NCBI RefSeq assembly: GCF_042663225.1
Contig: NZ_JBHTAA010000005.1
Coordinates: 62,001 to 126,000 of the forward strand
Reading direction: 5' to 3'
DNA length: 64,000 bases
From: Haloferax namakaokahaiae
Lineage (GTDB): Archaea > Halobacteriota > Halobacteria > Halobacteriales > Haloferacaceae
The position numbers were made by a program, and so were the translations under genes. How positions within the stretch are numbered: position 1 is the first letter of the stretch; every line of letters starts with the position of its first letter. Below the pieces are notes generated by a model. That model saw only the letters and a list, made by a program, of their open reading frames with translations, ran no database searches and was not told the origin of the DNA. Of this stretch, positions 42,419-51,323 are shown one piece after another.

Positions 42419-43072
42419 CTAGACCTGCTCTTCGACGAACGAGACGACGTCGGACAACTCGTCGGGACTCACGCCGTGGGGCGCGCCGTAGGTCTGGAAG
42501 GTCACGTCCGCGCCGAGTTCGCTCAGGCGCTCTGCGGCGCGTTCGGCGCGGAACGAGGGGATAACTTGGTCCATCGACCCGGCGGCGATGAAGACGGGTT
42601 TGCCCGCGACGCCCGCGGGTTCGAGGTCGAAGTGCGACTCGGCGAGATAGCCGTGGAGGGCGACGACCCACGCGTAGTCCTCGGGGTCGTCGAGGAGCAG
42701 CGAGAGGCTGGTAATCGCCCCTTGGCTGAACCCGAGCAGGCCGATTCGGTCGGGGTCGATGTCGTACGCTTCGATAGCGCCGGCGATGGACTCGCGGACG
42801 AGTTCGCGCGAGCGTTCGAACTGGTCGTCGTGAGGCTGGCTCTTGTGGAGACCACCCTCGGAGAGGTCGAGTTCGTACCACGTGTAGCCGCCGTGGAGCG
42901 TATCGGGGGCGCGGAAACTGACGACGTGGAGCGTATCGGGTAGCTGCTGGGCGATTTGTAGGAGGTCCTGTTCGTTCGAACCGCGGCCGTGCAGGAGCAC
43001 GACGGCCGGGGCTGGGCCTTCCGTTTCGGTCTTCGGCTCGACGTGGACGTGTTCGAGCGGTAGCTCGGTCAT
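42419..43072 (-). CDS. Alpha/beta hydrolase, carboxylesterase/phospholipase type
   Basis: 217 residues. VVLLHGRGSNEQDLLQIAQQL is the oxyanion region, IGLLGFSQGAITSLSLLL carries the nucleophile Ser (GxSxG, about residue 117), GSMDQVIP the Asp, and TYGAPHGVSPDEL the His. The size and HGRGSNEQD fit the small phospholipase/carboxylesterase group (YpfH/Est-like), cytoplasmic with no signal peptide. The substrate is unknown: short esters or S-acyl groups. The ATG at 43072 (MTELPLEHVHVE) is chosen because the longer frame adds an arginine-rich stretch. Confidence 0.88.
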   Translation of the reverse strand: MTELPLEHVHVEPKTETEGPAPAVVLLHGRGSNEQDLLQIAQQLPDTLHVVSFRAPDTLHGGYTWYELDLSEGGLHKSQPHDDQFERSRELVRESIAGAIEAYDIDPDRIGLLGFSQGAITSLSLLLDDPEDYAWVVALHGYLAESHFDLEPAGVAGKPVFIAAGSMDQVIPSFRAERAAERLSELGADVTFQTYGAPHGVSPDELSDVVSFVEEQV

Positions 43073-43147
43073 GGCCGACGCTATGGCGTCGCGGGGCTTC
43101 AATACCCGAGTGACAGCGGCGTAACCGGGTGGCGGAGGGTGGGCCGC

Positions 43148-43399
43148 TCAGTCGGTCGGCTTCGGTCGCCGAACGCCGAGGACTGCCCCACAACTCTTGC
43201 ACATGAAGAGGTCTGTTTGTTTGACTCCAATCGTGACGTTTCGCTTTCTGAGGCCCTCGATGGTCGGCACGGACTTGCCGCGAACGACGTCGTCCGCGCC
43301 TCGAATCGGTTCGCCACACTCCGGACACTCGGTCAGTTCCATCTCTTCGGTCGCTTCGTGGACGTGTTCAGTATCTCCTGTGTGCGTGTCGGTAACCAT
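43148..43399 (-). CDS. Zinc-finger protein (83 aa)
   Basis: A His/Thr-rich start is followed by CPECGEPIRGADDVVRGKSV and, 30 residues on, FMCKSCGAVLGVRRPKPTD, so two CxxC knuckles form one zinc site with a long intervening beta/helix part (TIEGLRKRNVTIGVKQTD). The function is unknown. It is monocistronic, between the hydrolase gene (75 bases downstream) and the divergent dph2 gene. The 215 bases upstream hold no other gene. Confidence 0.7.
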   Translation of the reverse strand: MVTDTHTGDTEHVHEATEEMELTECPECGEPIRGADDVVRGKSVPTIEGLRKRNVTIGVKQTDLFMCKSCGAVLGVRRPKPTD

Positions 43400-43614
43400 T
43401 CACATACTGTAGGTGCGCTATCGAGTAAGCCTCTGCGGTCAGCGGACGGCGACGCGCACGAGCGCGCTGGGTTCAAAACGGTATCTCTCGGGGGGTCATC
43501 GACCGGCTTGCGGTCGGTCGAACGTCCCCTCGAAATTTGCCGGTGTGTGGGCGTGTGACGCCCCTTCACCCGGAAGCGCCGTCGTTAAACGTCTTCATCG
43601 GTAACAGGGGGCCA

Positions 43615-44649
43615 ATGAGTCAGGACGCCTTGTCGGACGGGGACCTCAGAAACACCGGGATGTCCCTCAAACACGACCGAGAGTGGGACTACGAACTCGA
43701 ACGAATCATCGAAACCATCGAGGAACGCGACGCCAAGCGCGTCGGCCTGCAGTTTCCCGAGGGGCTGAAGCGCCGCGGCCCGGCCGTCGCCGACGACCTT
43801 CGCCAACTGTGCGACGACGACGTGACGTTCATGCTCTCGGGCCAGCCGTGTTACGGCGCGTGCGACCTCGACACCTACCTCATGCGCCGAACCGACGTGT
43901 TCGTCCACTTCGGCCACTCGCCGATGAAGGAGTCGGATAAAATCATCTACGTCCCGCTGTTTTCCAACGTGGACCCCTTCCCGATTATGGAAGAGTCGCT
44001 CGACGAAATCGAGGGCGACGAGGTCGGTCTCGTCACCACCGCCCAGCACATGAACCGCTTCGAAGACATGTGCGAGTGGCTCGAAGAGCGCGGTTACACC
44101 GTCCAGACGCGCAAGGGCGACGACCGCCTCACCTACGAGGGACAGGTTCTCGGCTGTAACTACGCCTCCGCGGACATCCCCGCGGACGACGTGCTCTACG
44201 TCGGCGGCGGGAAGTTCCACCCGCTCGGACTGGCGATGGAACACCCCGAGAAGAACGTCGTCATCGCCGACCCCGTGAACAACGTCGTCACCATCGCCGA
44301 CACGCGCAAGTTCATGAAACAGCGCTATGCATCTGTGCACAAGGCGATGGACGCCGAGAAGTGGGGCGTCATCTTCTGCACCAAAATCGGACAGGGCCGC
44401 ATGGAAATCGCCGAAGAAATCCTCGAAAACAACGAGAACGCCTACCTCATCACCATGGACGAGGTGACGCCGGACCGCCTGCGCAACTTCAACATGGACG
44501 CGTTCGTCAACACCGGGTGTCCGCGCATCACCACCGACGATGGCCCGCGCTTCCACAAGCCGATGCTCACGCCGCAAGAGTACCGCATCGCCGTCGGCCA
44601 AGAACCCCTCGACGCGCTCGAATTCGACACGTTCCACGGCACGTGGTAA
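43615..44649 (+). CDS. dph2: Diphthamide synthase Dph2 (3-amino-3-carboxypropyl transferase)
   Basis: 344 residues. It carries out the first step of diphthamide formation on elongation factor aEF2, using AdoMet in a non-classical radical reaction. Three cysteines hold the [4Fe-4S] cluster: SGQPCYGACDLD (about residue 81), VLGCNYASADIP (about 181) and VNTGCPRITTDDGPRF (about 303). GLQFPEGLKRRGP near the N-terminus is also a family mark. TATA-like gttaaacg (43583-43590) lies about 28 bases before the ATG at 43615, which supports this start and a leaderless transcript. Confidence 0.94.
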   Translation: MSQDALSDGDLRNTGMSLKHDREWDYELERIIETIEERDAKRVGLQFPEGLKRRGPAVADDLRQLCDDDVTFMLSGQPCYGACDLDTYLMRRTDVFVHFGHSPMKESDKIIYVPLFSNVDPFPIMEESLDEIEGDEVGLVTTAQHMNRFEDMCEWLEERGYTVQTRKGDDRLTYEGQVLGCNYASADIPADDVLYVGGGKFHPLGLAMEHPEKNVVIADPVNNVVTIADTRKFMKQRYASVHKAMDAEKWGVIFCTKIGQGRMEIAEEILENNENAYLITMDEVTPDRLRNFNMDAFVNTGCPRITTDDGPRFHKPMLTPQEYRIAVGQEPLDALEFDTFHGTW

Positions 44650-44712
44650 TCTGACGGCGGCGTCCGGTTTGTCAGCCAAAACTTCTTTTTAGGCTGACTT
44701 TTCATCTGATGT

Positions 44713-45294
44713 ATGGTCCCTTCACGAAGCACCGCGATTGCGGGACTCGGACTCGCTTCCCTCCTCGCATTCGTCGGCGTCGCATCTGCACAATCGGTCC
44801 CGGCAGGGTCGGTCGAGACTGCCTCCCAACTGTCGCCAACTATCCGCGGGGCGGCCACGTTCATCGTTGACCTCGTCGTCGGCGGAATTCTCGTCGCGGC
44901 CGCGCCTCGGTACACGCGAAACTCGATTGCCAACATCCGAGACAACCCCGGCGAGTCGCTCGTCTGGGGACTCGGTCTCGGCATCGGCGGGGCAATCGTG
45001 ATTTTCATCCTCGCAATCACCGTCATCGGACTCATCGTCGCCATCCCGGCGGGCATCGCACTGGCGATTCTCGGTATCGTCGGCGGCGCTGTCGCCACCG
45101 TCCTCCTCGGCAGCGTCCTCGGTGAGGTGGCGACCAGCGGGGAACTCTCACTCGCGCTGGCACTCGTCGTCGGCGCGTTCGTGGCCGCGGTCTTGTCCGT
45201 GATTCCCATCCTCGGCGGACTGGTGATGTTCGTCGTAGACTCCCTCGGACTCGGAATCGTCGGGAAACAACTCTACACGTCGTGGTCCTCCTAA
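44713..45294 (+). CDS. Membrane protein with signal peptide (193 aa)
   Basis: A signal peptide (STAIAGLGLASLLAFVGVASAQ) is followed by a short outside segment, then five membrane segments rich in Gly/Ile/Val (for example VDLVVGGILVAAAP, GLGIGGAIVIFILAITVIGLIVAIPAGIALAILGIVGG). The last part DSLGLGIVGKQLY resembles the membrane module found next to or fused with haloarchaeal bactofilin-type proteins. There is no enzymatic motif. It overlaps the next gene by 13 bases. TATA-like tttttaggctg precedes the start by about 25-30 bases. Confidence 0.7.
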   Translation: MVPSRSTAIAGLGLASLLAFVGVASAQSVPAGSVETASQLSPTIRGAATFIVDLVVGGILVAAAPRYTRNSIANIRDNPGESLVWGLGLGIGGAIVIFILAITVIGLIVAIPAGIALAILGIVGGAVATVLLGSVLGEVATSGELSLALALVVGAFVAAVLSVIPILGGLVMFVVDSLGLGIVGKQLYTSWSS

Positions 45295-45734
45295 CCGACG
45301 CCCCCAATCTTCTCGTCCACTTCGCGCGAGCGGTAGCCCTCTTCTTCGTCGCCGGGTTCGTCCTCGTCTCGGTCGCTCCCGCGATGCTCGCCCGCCGCGC
45401 CGACATCCTCCGCGAGCGCTCGCTCGCGTCGGCGGGACACGGGTTCGTCTTCCTCGGTCTCGTCATCGGTCTCCTCGACGAGGTCTCGACGGCACTGGCG
45501 GGCGTCAGCATCGTCTTCGTCTACACCGCTGCCGTCGTCGGCGCGGTCGTCGCAGCGGTCGCGCTCGGAACCAAAATGTTCCCGTCACGACCACTCGGTC
45601 AGACGTTCGTCGCGGGCGCAGTCTCGCTGACGATACTCGGAGCGATCCCGCTCGCGGGCCAACTGGTCGTCTGGTTCCTCTCGCTTGCGGGGGTCGGGAC
45701 GATTGTAGTCGAGACGAAACAGCGGGTGCGTTGA
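45282..45734 (+). CDS. Membrane protein (150 aa) overlapping the previous gene
   Basis: Starts with GTG at 45282 inside the end of the 193-aa gene in another frame, so the two are translationally linked. Four or five membrane segments: ARAVALFFVAGFVLVSVAPAML, HGFVFLGLVIGLLDEVSTAL, IVFVYTAAVVGAVVAAVALG and the C-terminal GAVSLTILGAIPLAGQLVVWFLSLAGVGTIV. The C-terminal half resembles the C-terminal half of its neighbour (GLGIVGKQL versus GVGTIVVETK), suggesting a divergent duplicate. Unknown role; perhaps partner subunits. Confidence 0.65.
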   Translation: MVLLTDAPNLLVHFARAVALFFVAGFVLVSVAPAMLARRADILRERSLASAGHGFVFLGLVIGLLDEVSTALAGVSIVFVYTAAVVGAVVAAVALGTKMFPSRPLGQTFVAGAVSLTILGAIPLAGQLVVWFLSLAGVGTIVVETKQRVR

Positions 45735-45798
45735 CTCCGATTTCCACACTCTCCCCACCACAACATTCACGGCCTTCTCTGGAGAACCGGACAGATAG

Positions 45799-47385
45799 AT
45801 GCCGACGACCCACCTCGCTGTTCTCGGACTCGAAATCCAGCGGGTCGTCACCCCGCTCGAAGACGGCCGCGTGACGGCTGACCGGGCCTGCGTGGTCCGC
45901 GACGTCGCCGACCCCGAGTTGGGACACGACCCAGCGGCGTCCACGCCCGGACGGCCGCGCGTACACGCACACGCGGCACAACAGGTCATCGACGCGCTCT
46001 CGACGCACGTCGGCGCGTCCGACGAACACCCCGACGAAGCGCGCTTGCCGTTCAACGGCTCGTTCGCCGATCTGTACGCCGAAACGACTGCACTCCTCCG
46101 CGAGACGGCCGCAGATGGCCCTGTGACGGTCAATCTCGCGGCCGCACCGCCACAGGTTGGAGCGGCGTTCTACGCCGCGCGAACCGCCCTCGTCGAACAG
46201 GGCGTCGTCTCGCGCGACGACATCTCGCTGTGGACGATTCCGGCCACCGAACACCGTGACCTCGCGGCTATCGATGTACTCCGAACGCTCGTCACGAACG
46301 CCGAGGACGCGCTCGATACGCTCTCGTCGTTCGAGACCACGGCGAACGGGCCCGTCGCAGAAGCGGTCGCCGAACCGGTTCGAATCGCCCTCGACGACCT
46401 CCAACTCGCCCTCGACGAGGCGACGGGGACATCCTCCAGCGGCACGCGCCGTCGCTCGGTCCGGCGTCAGTCGAGCAATGGCTCTGCGTTGGGGTCGATG
46501 TCGTCGTACCTCGACCGCGCGCGCGACCAACTCTCGACGCTCGTCGAGGCGGACGAACCGACACCGGACCCGGAGAACACCCGCGACCCGTACGCGCTGC
46601 TCGACGCGTTCGACGACTGGCTCGAAGCCGAACTCGGCTTACTCTCGCAGGTCGAAGAAGAACCAACTGAGTTGGTCGAGCGCTTCCGCGAGAGCTGTGA
46701 GGCGCGTTTCGGCAAGTTCGAAGACGACGCCACCGTCTCGCTGTTCGCGTCCCTCGACCGCTTCGAAGCACACCTCGAGTCGTACCTGCAGGCGCGCGAG
46801 CAACTCGGGGCGGCACACGAGTCCGTCGCGTCGGCGACGACGACCCTCGCCTCGGGCGTCGAAGAGGCGACAGACCGCCTCACAGCCCTCGACAGCGACG
46901 GCGCGACGGTCGGAACGACGGTCCAGCCGCTCGATGCGCACTCGCTCGCCCCGCTGAGCGACCTCGAAGCGACGGTGCTTCACGTGCTCTCGACCAGTCC
47001 GCCGCGCTCTCGTCAGCGAACCCGACGGGCGCTCGCCGCGCTCCTCAGAGAGCGTGCCGAACATCACGGTATCGTCGCGGGCGCACGTGACGAAGACGAA
47101 CGCTCCGCGTTCGAAGCGTTCTGCGTCACCATCGCCCGCGACTCGGACGCTGGCGACGAGTTCGAGACGCGACTCGCCGACGACCTTCGAGCGCGGTTCG
47201 ACGTCGCGGTCGAAGGGCTGTTCGCGCACGGGTTCGTCCAGACGAGAGAACGCGAGACCGGCCGCGACGCGCTCGAACTCGCGCCGGCGGGCCACCTCTG
47301 GACCGAGACGTCCGACGAAGAACTGTTGCGAGAGACGGCAATCGACGACCTCCTGCGCGATTGCGTCGAGCGTGCCGACGATTAG
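45799..47385 (+). CDS. Large protein with CARF-like N-terminus and winged-helix-like C-terminus
   Basis: 528 residues. The first 150 resemble the Rossmann-like sensor of HFX_2341/CARF-type regulators: THLAVLGLEIQRVVTPLEDG, AAQQVIDALSTHVGA, and GPVTVNLAAAPPQVGAAFYAARTALVEQGV followed by ISLWTIPA. A long helical acidic middle (about 160-380) follows, then a winged-helix-like region (LSDLEATVLHVLSTSPPRSRQRTRRALAALLRE, and the end DVAVEGLFAHGFVQTRERETGRDALELAPAG). It may sense a nucleotide ligand and bind DNA; this is inferred from pattern only. No CRISPR genes are near. It overlaps the LOG-like gene tail to tail by four bases. Confidence 0.6.
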   Translation: MPTTHLAVLGLEIQRVVTPLEDGRVTADRACVVRDVADPELGHDPAASTPGRPRVHAHAAQQVIDALSTHVGASDEHPDEARLPFNGSFADLYAETTALLRETAADGPVTVNLAAAPPQVGAAFYAARTALVEQGVVSRDDISLWTIPATEHRDLAAIDVLRTLVTNAEDALDTLSSFETTANGPVAEAVAEPVRIALDDLQLALDEATGTSSSGTRRRSVRRQSSNGSALGSMSSYLDRARDQLSTLVEADEPTPDPENTRDPYALLDAFDDWLEAELGLLSQVEEEPTELVERFRESCEARFGKFEDDATVSLFASLDRFEAHLESYLQAREQLGAAHESVASATTTLASGVEEATDRLTALDSDGATVGTTVQPLDAHSLAPLSDLEATVLHVLSTSPPRSRQRTRRALAALLRERAEHHGIVAGARDEDERSAFEAFCVTIARDSDAGDEFETRLADDLRARFDVAVEGLFAHGFVQTRERETGRDALELAPAGHLWTETSDEELLRETAIDDLLRDCVERADD

Positions 47386-47831
47386 ACGCTGGATTCGACG
47401 TGTTCGACCGCTTCTTCTGGCGTCTCACACTGTTCGAGCCAGTCGTTCGAGCTGATGCCGTGGGTTCGGATGCCGGCGATGGGTCTGTCGAACACCTGCG
47501 CGTAGCCGATCTCTGAGAGGGTTCCACCCGCGCCGTCGATGGCGATGACCGCATCGCCGTTCATCACGACCAGCGCGTTGCGGGCGTGGTTGAGACCGGT
47601 TGCGATAGCGACATCGACGTGTTCGTTCGCCGCTTGTCGGTCGTCACCCGGGAGGATACCAATCGTGGTGCCGTCGGCTTCGTTCGCGCCGCGACACACG
47701 GCTTCCATCACGCCACCGAGACCGCCGCAGACGACGGTGTGGCCGCGTTGGGCGAGCAGACGGCCGAGGTCTTCGGCGAGTGTTTCGACCGGTTTCGAGA
47801 CGACGCTGCCGCCGACGACGCTCACGCGCAT
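47382..47831 (-). CDS. LOG/TIGR00725-family Rossmann protein
   Basis: 149 residues. GHTVVCGGLGGVMEAVCRGANEADG and VMNGDAVIAIDGAGGTLSEIGYAQ match the TIGR00725 family, related to lysine decarboxylase-like LOG proteins. LOG enzymes release free cytokinin bases by cleaving ribose phosphate from nucleotides. The TIGR00725 group binds a nucleotide but its reaction is not settled. The PGGxGTxxE motif of LOG appears here as DGAGGTLSE. The length is typical. The ATG at 47831 begins MRVSVVGGSVV. Confidence 0.85.
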   Translation of the reverse strand: MRVSVVGGSVVSKPVETLAEDLGRLLAQRGHTVVCGGLGGVMEAVCRGANEADGTTIGILPGDDRQAANEHVDVAIATGLNHARNALVVMNGDAVIAIDGAGGTLSEIGYAQVFDRPIAGIRTHGISSNDWLEQCETPEEAVEHVESSV

Positions 47832-47936
47832 CGGCTACCGGCCTCCGTTTGGGGTAATCGACTCGGAAGGGACATAGTACGGCCCACTGGTCCGAGCGGT
47901 ATAAAACGAGACCACACTGCCAAATCGTCGCGTCGG

Positions 47937-48059
47937 CTACCAGTCGTCTTCGGAATAGTTCTCGTCGTCGAGCGGCGAGACCGGTGTCCATCCACCACAG
48001 GCGCGCATCGTCTGAGCCATCGAGGAGAAATCTGCCGTCTTCTTGTGGGGGGCTGACAT
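47937..48059 (-). CDS. Possible 40-aa microprotein
   Basis: From the ATG at 48059: MSAPHKKTADFSSMAQTMRA, then a single Cys, CGGWTPVSPLDDENYSEDDW, with an acidic end typical of haloarchaea. The upstream DNA (48060-48170) is AT-rich and could hold its promoter. No family is known and the short length makes chance possible. It is isolated between the LOG-like gene and the MBL gene. Confidence 0.4.
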   Translation of the reverse strand: MSAPHKKTADFSSMAQTMRACGGWTPVSPLDDENYSEDDW

Positions 48060-48229
48060 AGCTCTGTAGATGCGGTGTGGCACTAAATAGCTTTGCTGGA
48101 TACTAGGTTATATTACCAATACCTTTCAGAACGTTATTGTGGCATATAATGACGTTATAATATCGGTGGCGGTTCGCGGTATCCGTCGAGAGCGGAACGT
48201 TTAGTCCCTTCCCGCGTGCACACGAGGGC

Positions 48230-49063
48230 ATGACAGTGAGCGATTGGAGCGACTGGCTTCCGCGAGCGGTCGAGGACGCAGACCCCGAGACCGTCGCAAT
48301 CTGGTATCTCGGTTGTAACGGCTTCGTGCTGAAAGGCAGCGAAGGGACGACCGTCTACATCGACCCCTACGTCGGACTCGGTGACCCACCGCGGACGATT
48401 CGCATGATTCCCGTGCCGTTCGACCCCGCAGACGTGACCGAAGCCGACGCCGTGCTCGCAACGCACGAACACACCGACCACGTCCACGGGCCGAGCCAAG
48501 CGCCCATCTTGGAGAACACCGGCGCGACCTACGTCGGTCCCGACGACTCGCTCGAAGTCGCCCTCGACGACGAAGCGTGGCTCGACGACTACGACCTCTC
48601 GGAAGACCAGTTCGAAGAGGTCTCAGAGGGTGACACCATCGAAATCGGCGAGTTCACCGTCCACGTCGAACCCGCTTACGACCCCGATGCGACCCACCCA
48701 GTCTCGTACGTCTTCGAACACGAGTCCGGCACGTTCTTCCACGGCGGCGACACCAAACCCGCCGACGAGTTCGCCGACATCGGCGAGCGCTACGATATCG
48801 ACCTCGGCGTCCTCGCGTTCGGGACGATTGGCAACATCGCGGACAAGCAGACCGGCGACCCAGTTCGCACGAAGTGGTACAGCGACGAGAACCAAATCGT
48901 CGAGGCCGCGAGCGACCTGCAACTCGACCGCCTCCTCCCGTCGCACTGGGACATGTGGAAAGGCATGACGTCTGACCCTAAAATCCTCCATCACCACGCC
49001 AAGAGCTTCGAATTCCCGGCGTCACTCGAACTCGTGGAGATTGGCGACCGGGTCGAACTCTGA
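48230..49063 (+). CDS. MBL-fold metal-dependent hydrolase (UlaG-like)
   Basis: 277 residues of the metallo-beta-lactamase fold: IWYLGCNGFVLKG, THEHTDHVHGPS (HxHxDH, about 86-91), VSYVFEHESGTFFHGGDTKP and LLPSHWDMWKGMTSDP (late metal His). This order resembles UlaG, the L-ascorbate-6-phosphate lactonase, although no sugar pathway is near. The substrate is unknown; lactone or phosphoester hydrolysis are the likely reactions. The 170-bp upstream region is AT-rich with a repeated ACGTTAT (48132 and 48152) and may hold its promoter. Confidence 0.88.
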   Translation: MTVSDWSDWLPRAVEDADPETVAIWYLGCNGFVLKGSEGTTVYIDPYVGLGDPPRTIRMIPVPFDPADVTEADAVLATHEHTDHVHGPSQAPILENTGATYVGPDDSLEVALDDEAWLDDYDLSEDQFEEVSEGDTIEIGEFTVHVEPAYDPDATHPVSYVFEHESGTFFHGGDTKPADEFADIGERYDIDLGVLAFGTIGNIADKQTGDPVRTKWYSDENQIVEAASDLQLDRLLPSHWDMWKGMTSDPKILHHHAKSFEFPASLELVEIGDRVEL

Positions 49064-49173
49064 CCGCTCGAACGGAAAATCGATATAAACGCCGAACAGA
49101 AAATCGGGTGACGCCACCGCGATGGGTTCGTCGCCCCGGATGTTTTATAATCTCTGTCACGGAACAGGCGCGC

Positions 49174-51279
49174 ATGAGTCATTCGTCTGAGGAAGTCGTC
49201 TCCGTCTCTGACGGCGACGTAACGGTAGACAAGGCATACACCGCCGACGAGTTCCCCGTCCCTGCCATCAAGTTCGAAATCTCCTCTACGTTCGACGAAG
49301 AGGCACGAATTCGAATCATCGACCGAATTCCGGAGTCGTTCCCCATGGAGAGCGTGGGCTTCCACCCCGACTTCGAGAGCGAGAACTGGACCGCCTACAA
49401 GGACCACCGCGTCGAGTACGAGCGAACGCTCGAACCCGGCGAAGACCTCGTCACCGTCTACGGTATCCGACTGACAGACGGCGAATCTCCCGACTCCTTC
49501 CTCACCGAACCGACACTCGAACGCGTCCCGGTGGACGACGGACTCGACCCCGACGACATCGACGACATCCTCGGCGAAGACCGAAGTCAACTCGTGCGCG
49601 ACGTTCTCGCGGGCAACCGCGACCCGATTCGCGCCGACGAAGCGGCCGACGACGGCGCTGCGAACGCGTCGGCCGGTCCCTCCGACGAAGACCTTGCGAG
49701 TACGTTCGGTCGCACGGACGAGGGCGAACCTGCCGCCGCCCACGACGACGCCGAAATCCTCGACGACGATGGTGACTCCGAAGACGTGGATGCGGACCAC
49801 TCGGATGACGCCCACGCCGAAGTTCTCGACACGGACGAAGACGCCCCTGCCGACCCCGAAGAGAGCGTCTCCGACGAAGACGAGGACGCGGAAGTCGCCG
49901 CGGACGACGAGCAGGCCGAAGCCGAGGCAGAACCCGTAGACGAGACCGACGACGCGACCGAGACAGATGCGCCCGCCGAAGCCGACGCGCCCGCGGCCGA
50001 CGAACCGATTGCGCTCGGTGGCGACGACGCCGAAGACGCCGACGACTCGGCGGACGACGACGGGTACGTCGATGCCGAGCAGGCACTTATCGACGCCGCC
50101 GCGGAAGAAGTCGAGTCCGAAGTCGCCGACGACGCCGACGACTCGGCTGGCGATGAGCGTGCTATCGCCGACGACGAGGAACCCTCGGGCGACTACGACT
50201 CATCGCCCAAGGAATCGGTGAGTCGAGACGACGCAGCACCGGCCGCCGACCCGCACGTCGAAGGAAGCCTCGCGGCCGCACTCGCCGCCGAGATTCGTGA
50301 CGGGAGCGTCGATGACGACGACCTCGAAGCCCTTCGTGACGCCGTTGCGACCGAAGAACAGCGAACGACGGACGTTCGTATCAGTCACCTTCAGTCGCGC
50401 GTGAGCGACCTCGCGGCCTACTCGGACGCGCTCGCGGAGTTCATCGACGACGAGGGGACCGGCGAGGAACTCATCGAGGGCTTCCGCGCCGAACTCGCCG
50501 ACGTGAAGTCGGATATCGACGCGCTCGATACGATGGTAGACGACGCCGTCGAGACGGTCGATGACTCCGTGACGCGAATCGACTCCATCGAAGAGACGCT
50601 CGCCGACGTGGACGCTCGTGCCGACCGGACCGAGTATCGCCTGACCGACCTCGACCAGGACTTCGAGGAACACGCCGACCGACTCGACGACCACGACGAG
50701 ACGTTCGACGAGTTCGCCGAGCGTCTCGACGAACAGGAAGACCGCATCGAGACGGCCTCGAACCACATTCAGGCGGGTTCGAACCGACTCGATTCGGTCG
50801 AAGCGTCGATTTCCGAGCACGGCGAGGAACTCGACTCGGTCGAACAGACACTCGCAGAACAGCGCGACAGTCTCGAATCGGTCGAACAGACGCTCGATGA
50901 ACACGGCGAAACCATCGACTCGGTCGAGCAGACGGTCGCCGAATACGACACCGAACTCGACTCGCTCCGCGAGCAACTCGACGACTTCGACGCTCGCGTT
51001 TCGGACGTGCTCGAACGTCTCGATAGCGTCGAATCTAACGCCTCGGAGGCACAGGAGACGGCCGCCAACCTGCACGCCGAAGTCGGCGAAATCCGCGAGG
51101 ATATCGCGTCGCTCGACGGCGACGTCGTCGATGCTCGCAAGGCAATCGAAGCCGATGTCGAGGACCTCAAAGGTGACGTTGACGACCTGAACGAAGCGGT
51201 GGCGGAACTCGATACGTTCCGCGAGCGCCTCGCCGGTGCCTTCGGAACCGGAATGGGCGGCGCACCCGACGAAGAGTAA
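49174..51279 (+). CDS. Very acidic coiled-coil protein (701 aa)
   Basis: Order: a globular beta-rich N-terminal domain (about 1-125; VDKAYTADEFPVPAIKFEIS, SVGFHPDFESENWTAYKDHRVEYERTLEPGEDL), then an extreme Asp/Glu/Ala region (about 130-365), a short conserved-looking segment (GSLAAALAAEIRDGSVDDDDLEALRDAV) and a long coiled coil (about 395-685) with 14-residue repeats based on LDSVEQTL. The end GAFGTGMGGAPDEE is flexible. There is no membrane segment or ATPase motif. It could be a structural or cytoskeletal-like protein or a chromosome- or membrane-associated scaffold. TATA-like ttttataatc at 49143-49152 supports leaderless start at 49174. Confidence 0.8.
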   Translation: MSHSSEEVVSVSDGDVTVDKAYTADEFPVPAIKFEISSTFDEEARIRIIDRIPESFPMESVGFHPDFESENWTAYKDHRVEYERTLEPGEDLVTVYGIRLTDGESPDSFLTEPTLERVPVDDGLDPDDIDDILGEDRSQLVRDVLAGNRDPIRADEAADDGAANASAGPSDEDLASTFGRTDEGEPAAAHDDAEILDDDGDSEDVDADHSDDAHAEVLDTDEDAPADPEESVSDEDEDAEVAADDEQAEAEAEPVDETDDATETDAPAEADAPAADEPIALGGDDAEDADDSADDDGYVDAEQALIDAAAEEVESEVADDADDSAGDERAIADDEEPSGDYDSSPKESVSRDDAAPAADPHVEGSLAAALAAEIRDGSVDDDDLEALRDAVATEEQRTTDVRISHLQSRVSDLAAYSDALAEFIDDEGTGEELIEGFRAELADVKSDIDALDTMVDDAVETVDDSVTRIDSIEETLADVDARADRTEYRLTDLDQDFEEHADRLDDHDETFDEFAERLDEQEDRIETASNHIQAGSNRLDSVEASISEHGEELDSVEQTLAEQRDSLESVEQTLDEHGETIDSVEQTVAEYDTELDSLREQLDDFDARVSDVLERLDSVESNASEAQETAANLHAEVGEIREDIASLDGDVVDARKAIEADVEDLKGDVDDLNEAVAELDTFRERLAGAFGTGMGGAPDEE
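50788..50997 (+). repeat. 42-bp coding repeat (14-residue coiled-coil units)
   Basis: Five units of 42 bases begin at 50788, 50830, 50872, 50914 and 50956, each starting L/I-D/E-S-V/L (for example LDSVEQTLAEQRDS, LESVEQTLDEHGET, IDSVEQTVAEYDTE). The phase is that of two heptads, so the coil can stay continuous. The DNA copies differ at several positions, so they are not recent. Confidence 0.85.
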
Positions 51280-51323
51280 CTTCCCGAAACGCAACCTGTT
51301 TAGCGCACCAGTCCGACCATCCG

